64,000 nt of DNA from Ensifer sp. LCM 4579 (GTDB lineage: Bacteria; Pseudomonadota; Alphaproteobacteria; Rhizobiales; Rhizobiaceae), in NCBI RefSeq assembly GCF_001854885.1, contig NZ_MDDV01000006.1, positions 80,125 through 144,124 of the forward strand, given 5' to 3'. The position numbers and the translations under genes are program-made. How positions within the stretch are numbered: position 1 is the stretch's first letter; every line of letters starts with the position of its first letter. The notes beneath the pieces were generated by a model. That model searched no databases. It saw only the letters and a list, made by a program, of their open reading frames with translations, and had not been told where the DNA came from. Shown one piece after another: positions 35,793 to 45,002 of the stretch.

Positions 35793-36746
35793 CTAATCAA
35801 TCAATGATCGGTCTTCATTGTACCAGATCTGCGCCTCGCGCTTGATCCATTCGATGAATAGTTTCACGCGGCTGCGCCTGAGATGGGTGTAAGGGCAGAC
35901 GATCCACTGAGTCGCAATCCGCATCTCGGGCGGATTGGCCACGGCAACGACAAGCCGACCGTCCTTGAGTTCGCGCTCCATCATCAGATTGCTCTCGAGG
36001 GCAATGCCCATGCCGAGTACCGCCGCATCGACCACCATGTGCGAGCGGTCGAAGAAGAGCCGCTTCGAAGGAACGCCGAGGGTGATGCCCTGATGGGCAA
36101 ACCAGGACTTCCACTGGATCTGCGCTTTCACCGAATGAATGAGCCGATGTTGAAGGATGTCAGCAGCCGAGAGCGAATGAGCACTGGCGAGCGCCGGCGA
36201 GCAGACCGGCAGGAAACGTTCCTCGACCAATTGATCCACATGAAGCCCGGGCCAGCGTCCAGCCCCGTGACGTATCTCGATGTCGACCAGGTCACGATTG
36301 AAGTCGGTCGGCTCATTGGAGCCGTCGAGACGGATATCGATCTGGGGATTGGCCACGAAGAAGCGCGGCAAGCGCGGCAGGATCCATTTGGTGGAGACCG
36401 TCGGCGTCGCCCTGATCGTCAAAAGGGTCGCGGTCTTGTTGCCGCGCATCATCTCGGTCGACCGGATGATCTCTTCGACCTGCTGGGATATCAGATCGAA
36501 ATAGCGCTCCCCCGCCTCCGTCAGCTTGATCTTTCTTCCCACTTTGTGAACGAGCTTGCTTCCGAGTTGCTCCTCGAGAACGCGGATCTGCTGGCTGATC
36601 GCGGACGGCGTCACGTTCAGTTGCTGGGCGGCTGCGGACACCGAATTCAGCGTCGCCACATGATAGAAGATTGCGATTGAGCGGAATGGGGTCACGGTCG
36701 TGCTATTCTTCAATCCTGCTAAACAGTCGCGCGATTTTTGTCCCAT
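35793..36746 (-). CDS. LysR-family regulator (GcvA-like) of the TRAP operon
   Basis: The 317-residue protein has the LysR helix-turn-helix (FRSIAIFYHVATLNSVSAAA and VTPSAISQQIRVLEEQLGSKL) and a GcvA-type effector domain (ATPTVSTKWILPRLPRF, DVDIEIRHG-like DLVDIEIRHGAGRWPG). A TTG five codons upstream could also serve as start. It is transcribed in the same direction as the operon, with a 218-bp gap at 35575-35792 that should hold the operon promoter and the regulator's site. Confidence 0.85.
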   Translation of the reverse strand: MGQKSRDCLAGLKNSTTVTPFRSIAIFYHVATLNSVSAAAQQLNVTPSAISQQIRVLEEQLGSKLVHKVGRKIKLTEAGERYFDLISQQVEEIIRSTEMMRGNKTATLLTIRATPTVSTKWILPRLPRFFVANPQIDIRLDGSNEPTDFNRDLVDIEIRHGAGRWPGLHVDQLVEERFLPVCSPALASAHSLSAADILQHRLIHSVKAQIQWKSWFAHQGITLGVPSKRLFFDRSHMVVDAAVLGMGIALESNLMMERELKDGRLVVAVANPPEMRIATQWIVCPYTHLRRSRVKLFIEWIKREAQIWYNEDRSLID

Positions 36747-36927
36747 CTGCTTAAAAGTCAATTGGTGAGATCGCCGACATCTCAGGGAGCTACTGGATCA
36801 GCCTGAGCACGACGGAATGGCCACGGCTGCAGATAGGCGGCAAAGGGAACAACTGCCACGGTCTCGGATGCCGCGGCGATTGCCAGTTCCGTGCCACCCA
36901 ATATAAGACTCTATCAGGAGGGTCTTC

Positions 36928-37449
36928 ATGCTGTGGCTGATTGCGTTACCGTTGGGCGTGGCGATCGTGTATCTGGCGGTCCGCTATGGCCGTTTTCGCA
37001 ATTGGGTGGAGCCGGTCCTGTCGATTGCGGTTGCATTGGGACTTGCCGCCGCCTTCCTGATCTGGCTGAGTGAGGGCACGCCCAAGCAGACGCCGCGCCC
37101 GCAACCAACGAGTACCGCCGCCGGTCTCTCCGCTTCCGACATCGTGCTCCGGGACCTCACCTTCGAGTCCAACCAGGCGGAACGCAGCTACCGTGTCCAC
37201 GGCTCCATCGACAACACCTCCGATATCCCGCTGGAATATTTCCGGTTGACCGTCACGCTGGAAGACTGCCCCGATGACACATGCCGGCGCATCGGCGACG
37301 ACACGGCCCTTATTCTCGTTCGCGTCCCCGCGGGCCAAACCCGTCCGTTCGAAACCTTTCTCACCTTTCCGTACCGAGCGGATGAGCCGCCCGTGGCGCC
37401 GAAGTGGAGCTACGAGGTGAGTCAGGTCAGAGGTGCGACACGGCGCTGA
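36928..37449 (+). CDS. Membrane-anchored protein of unknown function
   Basis: The 173-residue protein has two N-terminal hydrophobic helices (residues 1-18 and about 30-47, PVLSIAVALGLAAAFLIWL), then a Pro/Thr linker and a soluble domain of about 110 residues. The soluble part (LRDLTFESNQAERSYRVHGSIDN) looks like a beta-sandwich of the FxLYD type. Two cysteines occur in DCPDDTC. A GGAGGG ribosome site precedes the ATG. It stands alone between a leftward LysR gene and a convergent methyltransferase gene. Confidence 0.7.
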   Translation: MLWLIALPLGVAIVYLAVRYGRFRNWVEPVLSIAVALGLAAAFLIWLSEGTPKQTPRPQPTSTAAGLSASDIVLRDLTFESNQAERSYRVHGSIDNTSDIPLEYFRLTVTLEDCPDDTCRRIGDDTALILVRVPAGQTRPFETFLTFPYRADEPPVAPKWSYEVSQVRGATRR

Positions 37450-37510
37450 TCGAGCAATTTCAAGAGAATAGGCAAGCGGCTTCGCTCGCACCCGCGCATC
37501 CGGCCTGCCC

Positions 37511-39058
37511 TCAGCAATAAATGCTGAACCTTTCCCGGATCGCCCGGTCGATCTCTGGTGCGATCACCGAAGGGGCGGCATCTGCGAGGATGCGGTTCCT
37601 TCTTGCAATCGCGCGCTGCACGAGATCCGGCCGGCCGATCTCGGCCCACTCCTTCGGGCTCGTCCGGTCCGCCACCGCCGGATAGATATATTCCGTCTGC
37701 ATCAGCCCAAGCGTCTGCGGATGGCCGAGATAGTGGCCGGGGCCGTCGAGACAGACGGAGCGCATGGTCTCGAGCGAAACGGAATCCTCCGTCACATCGA
37801 TGCCGCGGATGCAGCGTTGCACCTGGCCGAGCAGGTCGTCGCCGAGCACCAGCGATTCCAGGCAGAAGCCGAGCAGCGAGGCGTGCATGCCGACGGCCTC
37901 ATAGACCATGTTCAGTCCCGAAAGCCCGGCCATGACATTGGAGATCGCCTGCTCCCAGCCGGCCTGCATGTCCGGCAGCTTCGCATCGGCGATGCCCGCG
38001 GCAGCCCCGCCCGGCAGGCGGTAGAACTGGTGCATCTGCGCGCAGCCCGCCGTCAAAAGCGCCTGCTCGCCGGAGCCGCCGGACATCGCGCCGGTTCTCA
38101 GGTCCGAAACGAAGGGCCAGGTACCGAAGACGGCCGGATGGCCGGGCGAAAGCGCGTTGACGTAAACGACCCCCGCCAGGCATTCCGCAACCGCCTGCAC
38201 GATCGCGGTCGCGAGCGGCGCCGGGGCGGTGGCACCCGCCTGCCCGGCCGAAAGCAAAAGGATCGGCATGCCACCGCGGATGCACTTCTCCATGGTGATG
38301 CAGCTCTCTTCCGCAAACTTCATCGGCGGCACCACGAAGCAATTGGAATTCGAAACGAAGGGCCGTTCACGCCACCTCTCCTCGCCGCCGGCAATCATGT
38401 GGATCAGATCGAAGCAGCCCTCGACATGCGCCGGGTCGGAAAAACTGGTGCCGACATGCTTGGTCGTGCCGGCGCAGCAGGCATAGAGCGTGTTGATGTC
38501 CATCAGGAAATTGTCGGGAATGTCGCGGCAGACCATCGCCCGCTGGAAGAAATGAACATTGTCGAGGTGTTGGACGAGTTGGGCGGCGTTCAGGAGGTCT
38601 CTTGCGGTCGACTCGCGGTATTCCCGCTTCTCGACATCGACCACATGCACCGCCGCACCCGCGGTGCCGTAATAGACGCGCGTGCCGCTGAGTTCGAGAT
38701 CCTGTCTCGGATCGCGAGCGTGAAGGGTGATGTCGCGCGCGGCAATGGCGAGCATGTCTTCGACCAAAGCCCGCGGAAAGCGGATACGCCCGTCCTCGCC
38801 GAGGATCGCACCGGCGCCGGTCATGATCTCGATGCCGGACTTCGGCGCGTTGGCGAGACCGATCCGTTCCAGCGCCTCGAGCGCCGCCTCATGGATGCGT
38901 TTCACCCCCGCATCCGTCAACGGCCTGTATTGGCCGCCGGAAAGACCGGGGCGAACGGGCCGGATGTTCTCGGCCAAGGGCGCCGAGCGCAAGGCGACGC
39001 GCGCCGCCCTCCCCCCCGACCGTCTCGAAACCGCAACTGCGCATTCCTCAGCCATCAT
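37511..39058 (-). CDS. MttB-family (non-pyrrolysine) methylamine/betaine methyltransferase
   Basis: The 515-residue protein follows the trimethylamine methyltransferase family (RPLTDAGVKRIHEAALEAL at the start; GTSFSDPAHVEG and LDGPGHYLGHPQTL later). No in-frame amber codon interrupts the gene, so it is a non-pyrrolysine member like the glycine betaine methyltransferase group. These proteins move a methyl group from a quaternary amine to a corrinoid protein. No corrinoid protein gene is seen here. The ATGA overlap at 39055-39058 couples it to the upstream GcvT-fusion oxidase, so it likely works in stepwise demethylation of a betaine. Confidence 0.85.
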   Translation of the reverse strand: MMAEECAVAVSRRSGGRAARVALRSAPLAENIRPVRPGLSGGQYRPLTDAGVKRIHEAALEALERIGLANAPKSGIEIMTGAGAILGEDGRIRFPRALVEDMLAIAARDITLHARDPRQDLELSGTRVYYGTAGAAVHVVDVEKREYRESTARDLLNAAQLVQHLDNVHFFQRAMVCRDIPDNFLMDINTLYACCAGTTKHVGTSFSDPAHVEGCFDLIHMIAGGEERWRERPFVSNSNCFVVPPMKFAEESCITMEKCIRGGMPILLLSAGQAGATAPAPLATAIVQAVAECLAGVVYVNALSPGHPAVFGTWPFVSDLRTGAMSGGSGEQALLTAGCAQMHQFYRLPGGAAAGIADAKLPDMQAGWEQAISNVMAGLSGLNMVYEAVGMHASLLGFCLESLVLGDDLLGQVQRCIRGIDVTEDSVSLETMRSVCLDGPGHYLGHPQTLGLMQTEYIYPAVADRTSPKEWAEIGRPDLVQRAIARRNRILADAAPSVIAPEIDRAIRERFSIYC

Positions 39059-41562
39059 TCATCTCCCAATGGCGCTCTTATTTCGCGTGACCGGTTCCCG
39101 CTTTCGCGGCAAGCTTGCGCTCGCACTCGCTCCGCCTTTGGATCGTACATAGGTTTAAGCGATGCCTCGGCCTTGACCCGCGTTCCGGCGATTTCGATCT
39201 CATAGTTTGACGCCAGCACCTGCGCCTCGCTCTCGCCCCTGCAGGGCACGTAGCCGAGCCCGATCGCGCCGCCGAGGTGGTGGCCGTAATTGCCGGACGT
39301 GATCGTGCCGACGATCTCGCCATCGCGGACGATCGCCTCATTGTGGAAGAGCAGCGGCTCCGGATCGGCAAGCCGGAACTGCACCAGCCGGCGCGACAGG
39401 CCTTCCGCACGCTTGGCAAGCACCGCACTCCGGCCGATGAAGCCGCCCTTGTCCGGCCTCACGGCGAAGCCGAGCCCGGCCTCGAGCACGTGGTCCTCAT
39501 CGGTGATGTCATGGCCGAAGTGGCGGAATGCCTTTTCGATGCGGCAGCTGTCGAGCGTGTGGAGGCCGCAGAGCTTCAGGCCGATATCCCGCCCGGCGGC
39601 CTCCAGCGTCTCGAAGACATGCGCCGCCTGATCGGTCGAAACATAGACCTCCCAGCCGAGTTCGCCGACATAGGTGACGCGATGGGCGCGGGCGAGCCCC
39701 ATGCCGATCTCGATCTCGCGCGCCGTGCCGAAGGGATGGGCCTCGTTGGAAAAATCGTTGGGACTAACCTTCCGCATCAGGTCGCGCGATCTCGGCCCCA
39801 TGACGCAGAGCACGCTTTCGGCGGTCGTCACATCCGTGATCACCACGAACGCGTCGCCAAGCTGCTTGCGCAGCCAGGCGAGATCGCGTTGCAGCGTGGC
39901 AGCCGGCACGACGAGCAGGAAGGCGGTCTCCGAAAGCCGCGTAACCGTAAGATCGCTCTCGATGCCGCCGCGGGCGTTCAGCATCTGGGTATAGACGATG
40001 CGGCCCGGCTCGACATCGATCCGATTGGCGCAGAGACGCTCGAGGAAGGCGAGCGCATCGCGACCCTCGACGCGGATTTTGCCGAAGGAGGTCATGTCGA
40101 AGAGGCCGACGCCGTTGCGGACGGCCAGATGTTCTTCCCGCTGGTTGTCGAACCAGTTCTGCCGTCTCCAGGAATAGCGGTATGCGCGCTCTTGACCCTC
40201 TCGCGCGAACCAGTTGGCGCGTTCCCAACCGGCCACTTCGCCGAAGACCGCGCCGCGCGCCTTCAGATGCTCGTGCAGCGGCGAGCGGCGAACGCCACGG
40301 GCCGTCGCCATCTGGCGAAAGGGGAAGTGATCGGCATAGAGGAGGCCGAGGGTCTCGGAGACGCGCTCCCTGAGATAGGCCCGGTTCTTCTGGAACGGTT
40401 GGGCGCGGCGGATGTCCACCTCCCAGAGATCGAAGGGCGGTTCGCCATCGTTCATCCATTGCGCCAGCGCCATGCCGGCGCCGCCGGAGGAAACGATGCC
40501 AATCGAGTTGTAGCCGGCCGCAATCCAGTAACCCTTTAGCTCGGGCGCCTCGCCGAGATAGTAGCGGTCATCCGGCGTAAAACTCTCCGGCCCGTTGAAG
40601 AAGGTGTGGATGCCGGCCGTCTCCAGCATCGGCATGCGGGCGACAGCCATTTCGAGAATGGGCGCGAAATGGTCGAAATCCTCCGGCAACTGATCGAAGC
40701 AGAAGTCCTCGCTGATACCTTCCATGCCCCAGGGCTTCGCCTTCGGCTCGAAAGCGCCGATCAGCATCTTGCCGGCGTCTTCCTTGTAATAGGTGCACTC
40801 GTCCGGCACGCGCAGCACCGGCAGCCGCTTCAGGCCGGGGATTGCCTCGGTAACGACATAGAAGTGCTCGCAGGCATGCAGCGGCAGGGTGACGCCGGAC
40901 TGGCGAGCAAGTTCGCTCCCCCACATGCCGGCGCAGTTGACGACGTTTTCCGTGTCGATCGTGATGCGCTCGCCATCCTGCTCGCAGGCGACGCCGGTGA
41001 CGCGGCCGTCCTTCTTCAGGACCGAAGTGACCTTCACCCCTTCGACGATCGTGGCGCCATTCTGCCGTGCGCCCTTGGCGAGCGCCATGGCGATATTGGC
41101 GGGGTCGCACTGGCCGTCGAGCGGCAGATGCACCGCCGCCTTCACGTCGGCGACATTGAGGTGCGGATAGAGTTCCTTCACTTCCCCCGGGCTGATCTCG
41201 CGCACATCCACGTCGAAGGCGCGGGCAAGCGAAGCCTGCCGGTAGATCTCTTGCCTGCGCTCCTCCGTCAGCGCCACGGTGATCGAGCCGTTCTGGCGCA
41301 TGCCGGTGGCAATGCCGGTTTCCACCTCGAGCTTCACATAGAGGTCGGCCGAATATTTCGCGAGCCGCGTCATGTTCTGCGAGGCACGAAGCTGGCCGAT
41401 CAGCCCGGCCGCATGCCAGGTCGTGCCGCAGGTGAGCTGCTTGCGCTCCAGGAGCACGACATCCGTCCAGCCGAGTTTCGACAAATGATAGGCCACCGAG
41501 CAGCCGGAGACGCCGCCACCGATGATCACCACCCGTGCCTTTGTCGGGATCGCCTTCGTCAT
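39055..41562 (-). CDS. Dimethylglycine/sarcosine-dehydrogenase-like FAD-GcvT fusion (first paralogue)
   Basis: The 835-residue protein has an FAD-dependent amine oxidase domain (1-370) with the dinucleotide motif VVIIGGGVSGCSVAYHL and His50 in TTWHAAGL, the position of covalent FAD attachment in dimethylglycine dehydrogenase. A middle domain (about 375-430) and a GcvT-like tetrahydrofolate domain (about 430-825) follow. It should oxidatively demethylate a methylated glycine and pass the one-carbon unit to tetrahydrofolate. It is 4 bases overlapped with its paralogue upstream and with the MttB gene downstream. Confidence 0.88.
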   Translation of the reverse strand: MTKAIPTKARVVIIGGGVSGCSVAYHLSKLGWTDVVLLERKQLTCGTTWHAAGLIGQLRASQNMTRLAKYSADLYVKLEVETGIATGMRQNGSITVALTEERRQEIYRQASLARAFDVDVREISPGEVKELYPHLNVADVKAAVHLPLDGQCDPANIAMALAKGARQNGATIVEGVKVTSVLKKDGRVTGVACEQDGERITIDTENVVNCAGMWGSELARQSGVTLPLHACEHFYVVTEAIPGLKRLPVLRVPDECTYYKEDAGKMLIGAFEPKAKPWGMEGISEDFCFDQLPEDFDHFAPILEMAVARMPMLETAGIHTFFNGPESFTPDDRYYLGEAPELKGYWIAAGYNSIGIVSSGGAGMALAQWMNDGEPPFDLWEVDIRRAQPFQKNRAYLRERVSETLGLLYADHFPFRQMATARGVRRSPLHEHLKARGAVFGEVAGWERANWFAREGQERAYRYSWRRQNWFDNQREEHLAVRNGVGLFDMTSFGKIRVEGRDALAFLERLCANRIDVEPGRIVYTQMLNARGGIESDLTVTRLSETAFLLVVPAATLQRDLAWLRKQLGDAFVVITDVTTAESVLCVMGPRSRDLMRKVSPNDFSNEAHPFGTAREIEIGMGLARAHRVTYVGELGWEVYVSTDQAAHVFETLEAAGRDIGLKLCGLHTLDSCRIEKAFRHFGHDITDEDHVLEAGLGFAVRPDKGGFIGRSAVLAKRAEGLSRRLVQFRLADPEPLLFHNEAIVRDGEIVGTITSGNYGHHLGGAIGLGYVPCRGESEAQVLASNYEIEIAGTRVKAEASLKPMYDPKAERVRAQACRESGNRSREIRAPLGDE

Positions 41563-44006
41563 GCCTTCAGCCTTTCATTCGCGGGATCCCAGAGCGGCTG
41601 GTCCGGCTCAACGGTGGCCTTGTAGCGCTCGCCGAAAATCTCGACCTCGATCTCCTGGCCGGGAACGGCGAGATCGGCGCGCAACATTCCAAGCGCAATC
41701 GACTTGCCGACGCGGTAGCCCCAGTTGCCCGAAGTCGTCTCGCCGACGACCTCGCCGCCGGACCAGAGCGTCGACATGTAGGGCGCGTCGCACTCCCCGG
41801 CCTCGACCGTCAGCGTGACGAAGCGCTTGGTCACCCCGCGCTGCCTTTCCCTCTCCAGCGCCGCCCTACCCTTGAAGCTCGGCTTCGACCAGTCGACGAA
41901 GCGCTCGAGCCCGCCCTGAAGGATCGTGTAATCGGTCGAGAGGTCCCCCTTCCAGGCGCGGTAGCCCTTTTCGATGCGCAGGCTGTCGAGCGCCTCCATG
42001 CCGAAGGGCTTGAGCCCATGCCTCTGCCCGGCATCCCAGACCGCATCGAAGATCGCCGCCGTATCCTCGACCTTTGTGTGGATTTCCCAGCCGAGCTCAC
42101 CGGCGAAAGAGACCCGCACGAGCTGGCAATAGCGTCCGGCGATCTCGGCCGTCTGATGCGTCAGCCACGGCAACGAGAGATCGGCGTCGGTGACCGCCGC
42201 GAGGATCGCGCGCGACTTAGGCCCGGTCAGGATCTGGCAGGCGAATTTTGCCGTCACGTCCTCCAGCGTGAGGGCGGCATCGGCGGGGCGGTGCTTCTGC
42301 AGCCACTCAAAGTCGTGCCACTGTGCCGTCGCCGCGGTGATCAGGAAGAAGAAATCTTCCTCGATCGCCATCACCGACATCTCGGTGACGATCCGGCCCT
42401 TGTCATCCGCGAAATAGGCGAGGCCGATGCGCCCCGGCTTCGGCACTCGGCCGGTGATGAGGCCGGAGAGCCATCGGCGCGCGCCCTCGCCCTTCAGCCG
42501 GAAGCGCGAGAAGCCCGGCAGGTCGAGAATGCCGGCGGCATCGCGCACCGCCAGGCACTCCTCCTCGATCCGCTTCGCCCATGGTCCCTCACGTCCCCAG
42601 GTCTGCGTCGCCGCCTCGGATGTGTCGTCCCCGGGCCCGGCATACCACATGGCGCGTTCCCAGCCGTTATAGGGCTTGAACTGCGCCCCGAGCGCGGCGA
42701 TGCGGTCATGGATCGGCGAGAGCTTCCTGTTGCGCCCGGCCGGCCAGTAATGTTTCGGAAAATGCATCGCATATTCGTGGCCGTAAATTTCCATCCCCTT
42801 GGCGATGCAATAGTCCCGGTCGGTGTAATCGGTATAGCGCCGCGGATCGCAGGACCACATGTCCCATTCCGTCTGGCCTTCCGTCACCCATTCGGCAAGC
42901 ACCTTGCCGGCCCCGCCCGCCTGGCAGATGCCGAAAGTGAAGACGCAGGCCTCGAAGGCATTCGGAACGCCCGGCATCGGCCCGATCAGAGGATTGCCGT
43001 CCGGAGCATAGGGGATCGGCCCGTTGATGATGCGCGAAAGGCCGCCCGTGCCGAGGATCGGCACCCGCTCGACGGCGTCGTTCAAGTACCATTCCAGCCT
43101 GTCGAGATCGTCCGGGAAGAGCTGGAAGGAGAAATCCTCCGGCATCGGATCGTCCTGGGTCGCCCAATGCGCGCGGCAATTCCGCTCGTAGGGGCCGAGA
43201 TTCATGCCGTACTTCTCCTGCCGGAGATAATAGGAGGAGTCGACGTCCCTGAGCAGCGGCAGCTTGTGCCCGGCTTCTCTCGACCAGGCGGCAAGCTCGG
43301 GGATCTCGTCGAAGAGGATGTATTGATGGCTCATCACCATCATCGGCACGTCGCGGCCGAACATCCTGCCGACCTCGCGGGCGTAATACCCCGCGGCATT
43401 GACGACATATTCGCAGCGGATTTCGCCCTGCGGCGTCGTCAGCACCCATTCGTCCGTTTCGCGCCGCGCAGCCGTCACCGGGCAGAAGCGGACGACCTTC
43501 GCACCGAGGTCGCGCGCGCCCTTGGCAAGCGCCTGGGTCAGTTGCGCCGGATCGATATCGCCGTCATAGGGATCGTAGAGCGCGCCGGTCAGATCATGCG
43601 TTTCGAGGAACGGATAGCGGCCGCGCATCTCGTCCGGCGTCAGGATATCGAGATCCATGCCCTGGTAGCGCCCCATGCCGACGACGCGCTTGAATTCCTG
43701 CAGCCGCTCCTTCGAATGGCCGAGGCGGATCGACCCGGTGACATGGTAGTTCATCGGGTAGTCGACGCGTGCCCCGAGCTCGCGATAGAGCGAAGCGGAA
43801 TAGCGTTGCATATTCATGATCGACCAGGAGGAGGAAAAGGTCGGCACATTGCCGGCCGCGTGCCACGTCGAGCCGGCAGTGAGCTCGTTCTTCTCCAGGA
43901 GCACGCAATCGCTCCACCCGGCTCTGGCAAGGTGGTAGAGCGAGGAGGCCCCGACGGCTCCCCCGCCAATGATCACGACGCGTGCGTGAGACGGCAAATT
44001 CGACAT
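41559..44006 (-). CDS. Dimethylglycine/sarcosine-dehydrogenase-like FAD-GcvT fusion (second paralogue)
   Basis: The 815-residue protein has the same layout as its neighbour: FAD motif VVIIGGGAVGASSLYHL, His49 in STWHAAGN, then GcvT domains with ELGWEIHTK and a C-terminal barrel. The two are clearly paralogues but differ throughout, which suggests different substrates in one pathway, for example dimethylglycine and sarcosine. A GAGGGAG ribosome site precedes the ATG. It is the first gene of the three-gene leftward operon, divergent from a LysR gene. Confidence 0.88.
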   Translation of the reverse strand: MSNLPSHARVVIIGGGAVGASSLYHLARAGWSDCVLLEKNELTAGSTWHAAGNVPTFSSSWSIMNMQRYSASLYRELGARVDYPMNYHVTGSIRLGHSKERLQEFKRVVGMGRYQGMDLDILTPDEMRGRYPFLETHDLTGALYDPYDGDIDPAQLTQALAKGARDLGAKVVRFCPVTAARRETDEWVLTTPQGEIRCEYVVNAAGYYAREVGRMFGRDVPMMVMSHQYILFDEIPELAAWSREAGHKLPLLRDVDSSYYLRQEKYGMNLGPYERNCRAHWATQDDPMPEDFSFQLFPDDLDRLEWYLNDAVERVPILGTGGLSRIINGPIPYAPDGNPLIGPMPGVPNAFEACVFTFGICQAGGAGKVLAEWVTEGQTEWDMWSCDPRRYTDYTDRDYCIAKGMEIYGHEYAMHFPKHYWPAGRNRKLSPIHDRIAALGAQFKPYNGWERAMWYAGPGDDTSEAATQTWGREGPWAKRIEEECLAVRDAAGILDLPGFSRFRLKGEGARRWLSGLITGRVPKPGRIGLAYFADDKGRIVTEMSVMAIEEDFFFLITAATAQWHDFEWLQKHRPADAALTLEDVTAKFACQILTGPKSRAILAAVTDADLSLPWLTHQTAEIAGRYCQLVRVSFAGELGWEIHTKVEDTAAIFDAVWDAGQRHGLKPFGMEALDSLRIEKGYRAWKGDLSTDYTILQGGLERFVDWSKPSFKGRAALERERQRGVTKRFVTLTVEAGECDAPYMSTLWSGGEVVGETTSGNWGYRVGKSIALGMLRADLAVPGQEIEVEIFGERYKATVEPDQPLWDPANERLKA

Positions 44007-44132
44007 GCACTGCTCCCTCTTTTGCCGCGATATTTGACGAGGAGCGACGCGCCATCAAGCAAGCGATCGAGGCTTTATTGATCGACAATTTCGATTAGAT
44101 TGCCTGATGATGATCGGGGGAGCGACGCAAAG
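44007..44132. promoter_or_regulatory. Divergent promoter region between demethylase operon and its LysR regulator
   Basis: The 126-bp region between divergent genes contains an AT-rich stretch TTGATCGACAATTTCGATTA near 44078-44097, with TCGA-type dyads as found in LysR binding sites. Exact promoter boxes are not assigned. Confidence 0.4.
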
Positions 44133-44981
44133 ATGCAAGTTGATCTGATTGAGACATTTCTGGACCTGATGGAGACGCGCAGCTTCAACCGCACGGCCGA
44201 ACGGCTGAACGTCACCCAGTCCACCATTTCCCATCGGGTGAAGGCGCTCGAGGCCCAGTTCAGTCGCAAGCTCTTCAGCCGCAACAAGGGCGGCACCGTT
44301 CCGACAGCCGCGGGCTTGCGCTTTCTCGATTATGCAAAAGCCTTGCAAAATCAATGGCACGAGGCAACGCGGGCAGTGGCGGGAGCCGGCGCGCTGGAAC
44401 GTTCGATGCGGCTCGCCATCCAGCATGATCTCGCCGAGAGCTTTGTCGGGCCTTGGCTGGCGGCAATCCGCCGCGCGTTCCCGGAGACCGAGATCTACAT
44501 GGAGGCGGACTATTCGAACCAGATGAACCGCGATCTCGCCGCCGGCGATCTCGATCTTGCGATCCTCTATACGCCGCATTACCTGCCCGACCTGCACTAC
44601 GAACGGATCGGAGAACTGCATTACAAAATGGTCAGCGCCGAGCCCCGCGACCTCGCCGGCATCCGGGCGGAAACCTATATCCGGGCGAGCTATTCCCCCG
44701 CCTTCGAGCGGGTTCATCGCCTGGCGCTGCCGCATCTCTCGGTCGCGCCGGTTGCGGCCGGGCAGAACATGGCAATCACTGCACTCCTGCAGACGCTCGG
44801 CGGTGCCGCCTATGTCACCGGCGACACGGCCGCACGCCTCGCGAGCGACGGCCTCGCATATATCGTCTCGGAGGCGCCGGTGATCCCGCAGGCTATCTAT
44901 GCCGCAACCAGCCTGCGCAGCCGGCACGCGCACCAGCACCGCAAGATCATCGGTGTGATGATGGCCCTTATGTCGGGCTGA
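44133..44981 (+). CDS. LysR-family regulator of the demethylase operon
   Basis: The 282-residue protein has the LysR helix-turn-helix (LIETFLDLMETRSFNRTAERL and VTQSTISHRVKALEAQF) and a short effector domain. The ATG at 44133 has GGGGAG upstream. The divergent arrangement with the FAD-GcvT operon is the classic layout for a LysR activator controlling its neighbour and itself. The inducer is unknown, probably a methylated amine. Confidence 0.86.
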   Translation: MQVDLIETFLDLMETRSFNRTAERLNVTQSTISHRVKALEAQFSRKLFSRNKGGTVPTAAGLRFLDYAKALQNQWHEATRAVAGAGALERSMRLAIQHDLAESFVGPWLAAIRRAFPETEIYMEADYSNQMNRDLAAGDLDLAILYTPHYLPDLHYERIGELHYKMVSAEPRDLAGIRAETYIRASYSPAFERVHRLALPHLSVAPVAAGQNMAITALLQTLGGAAYVTGDTAARLASDGLAYIVSEAPVIPQAIYAATSLRSRHAHQHRKIIGVMMALMSG

Positions 44982-45002
44982 TGAAGGCCTGTCGACTGCG
45001 CC

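Noticed and set aside
37511..39058. Pyrrolysine-containing methyltransferase
   Set aside because: The gene runs without an in-frame amber codon, so it belongs to the non-pyrrolysine group.
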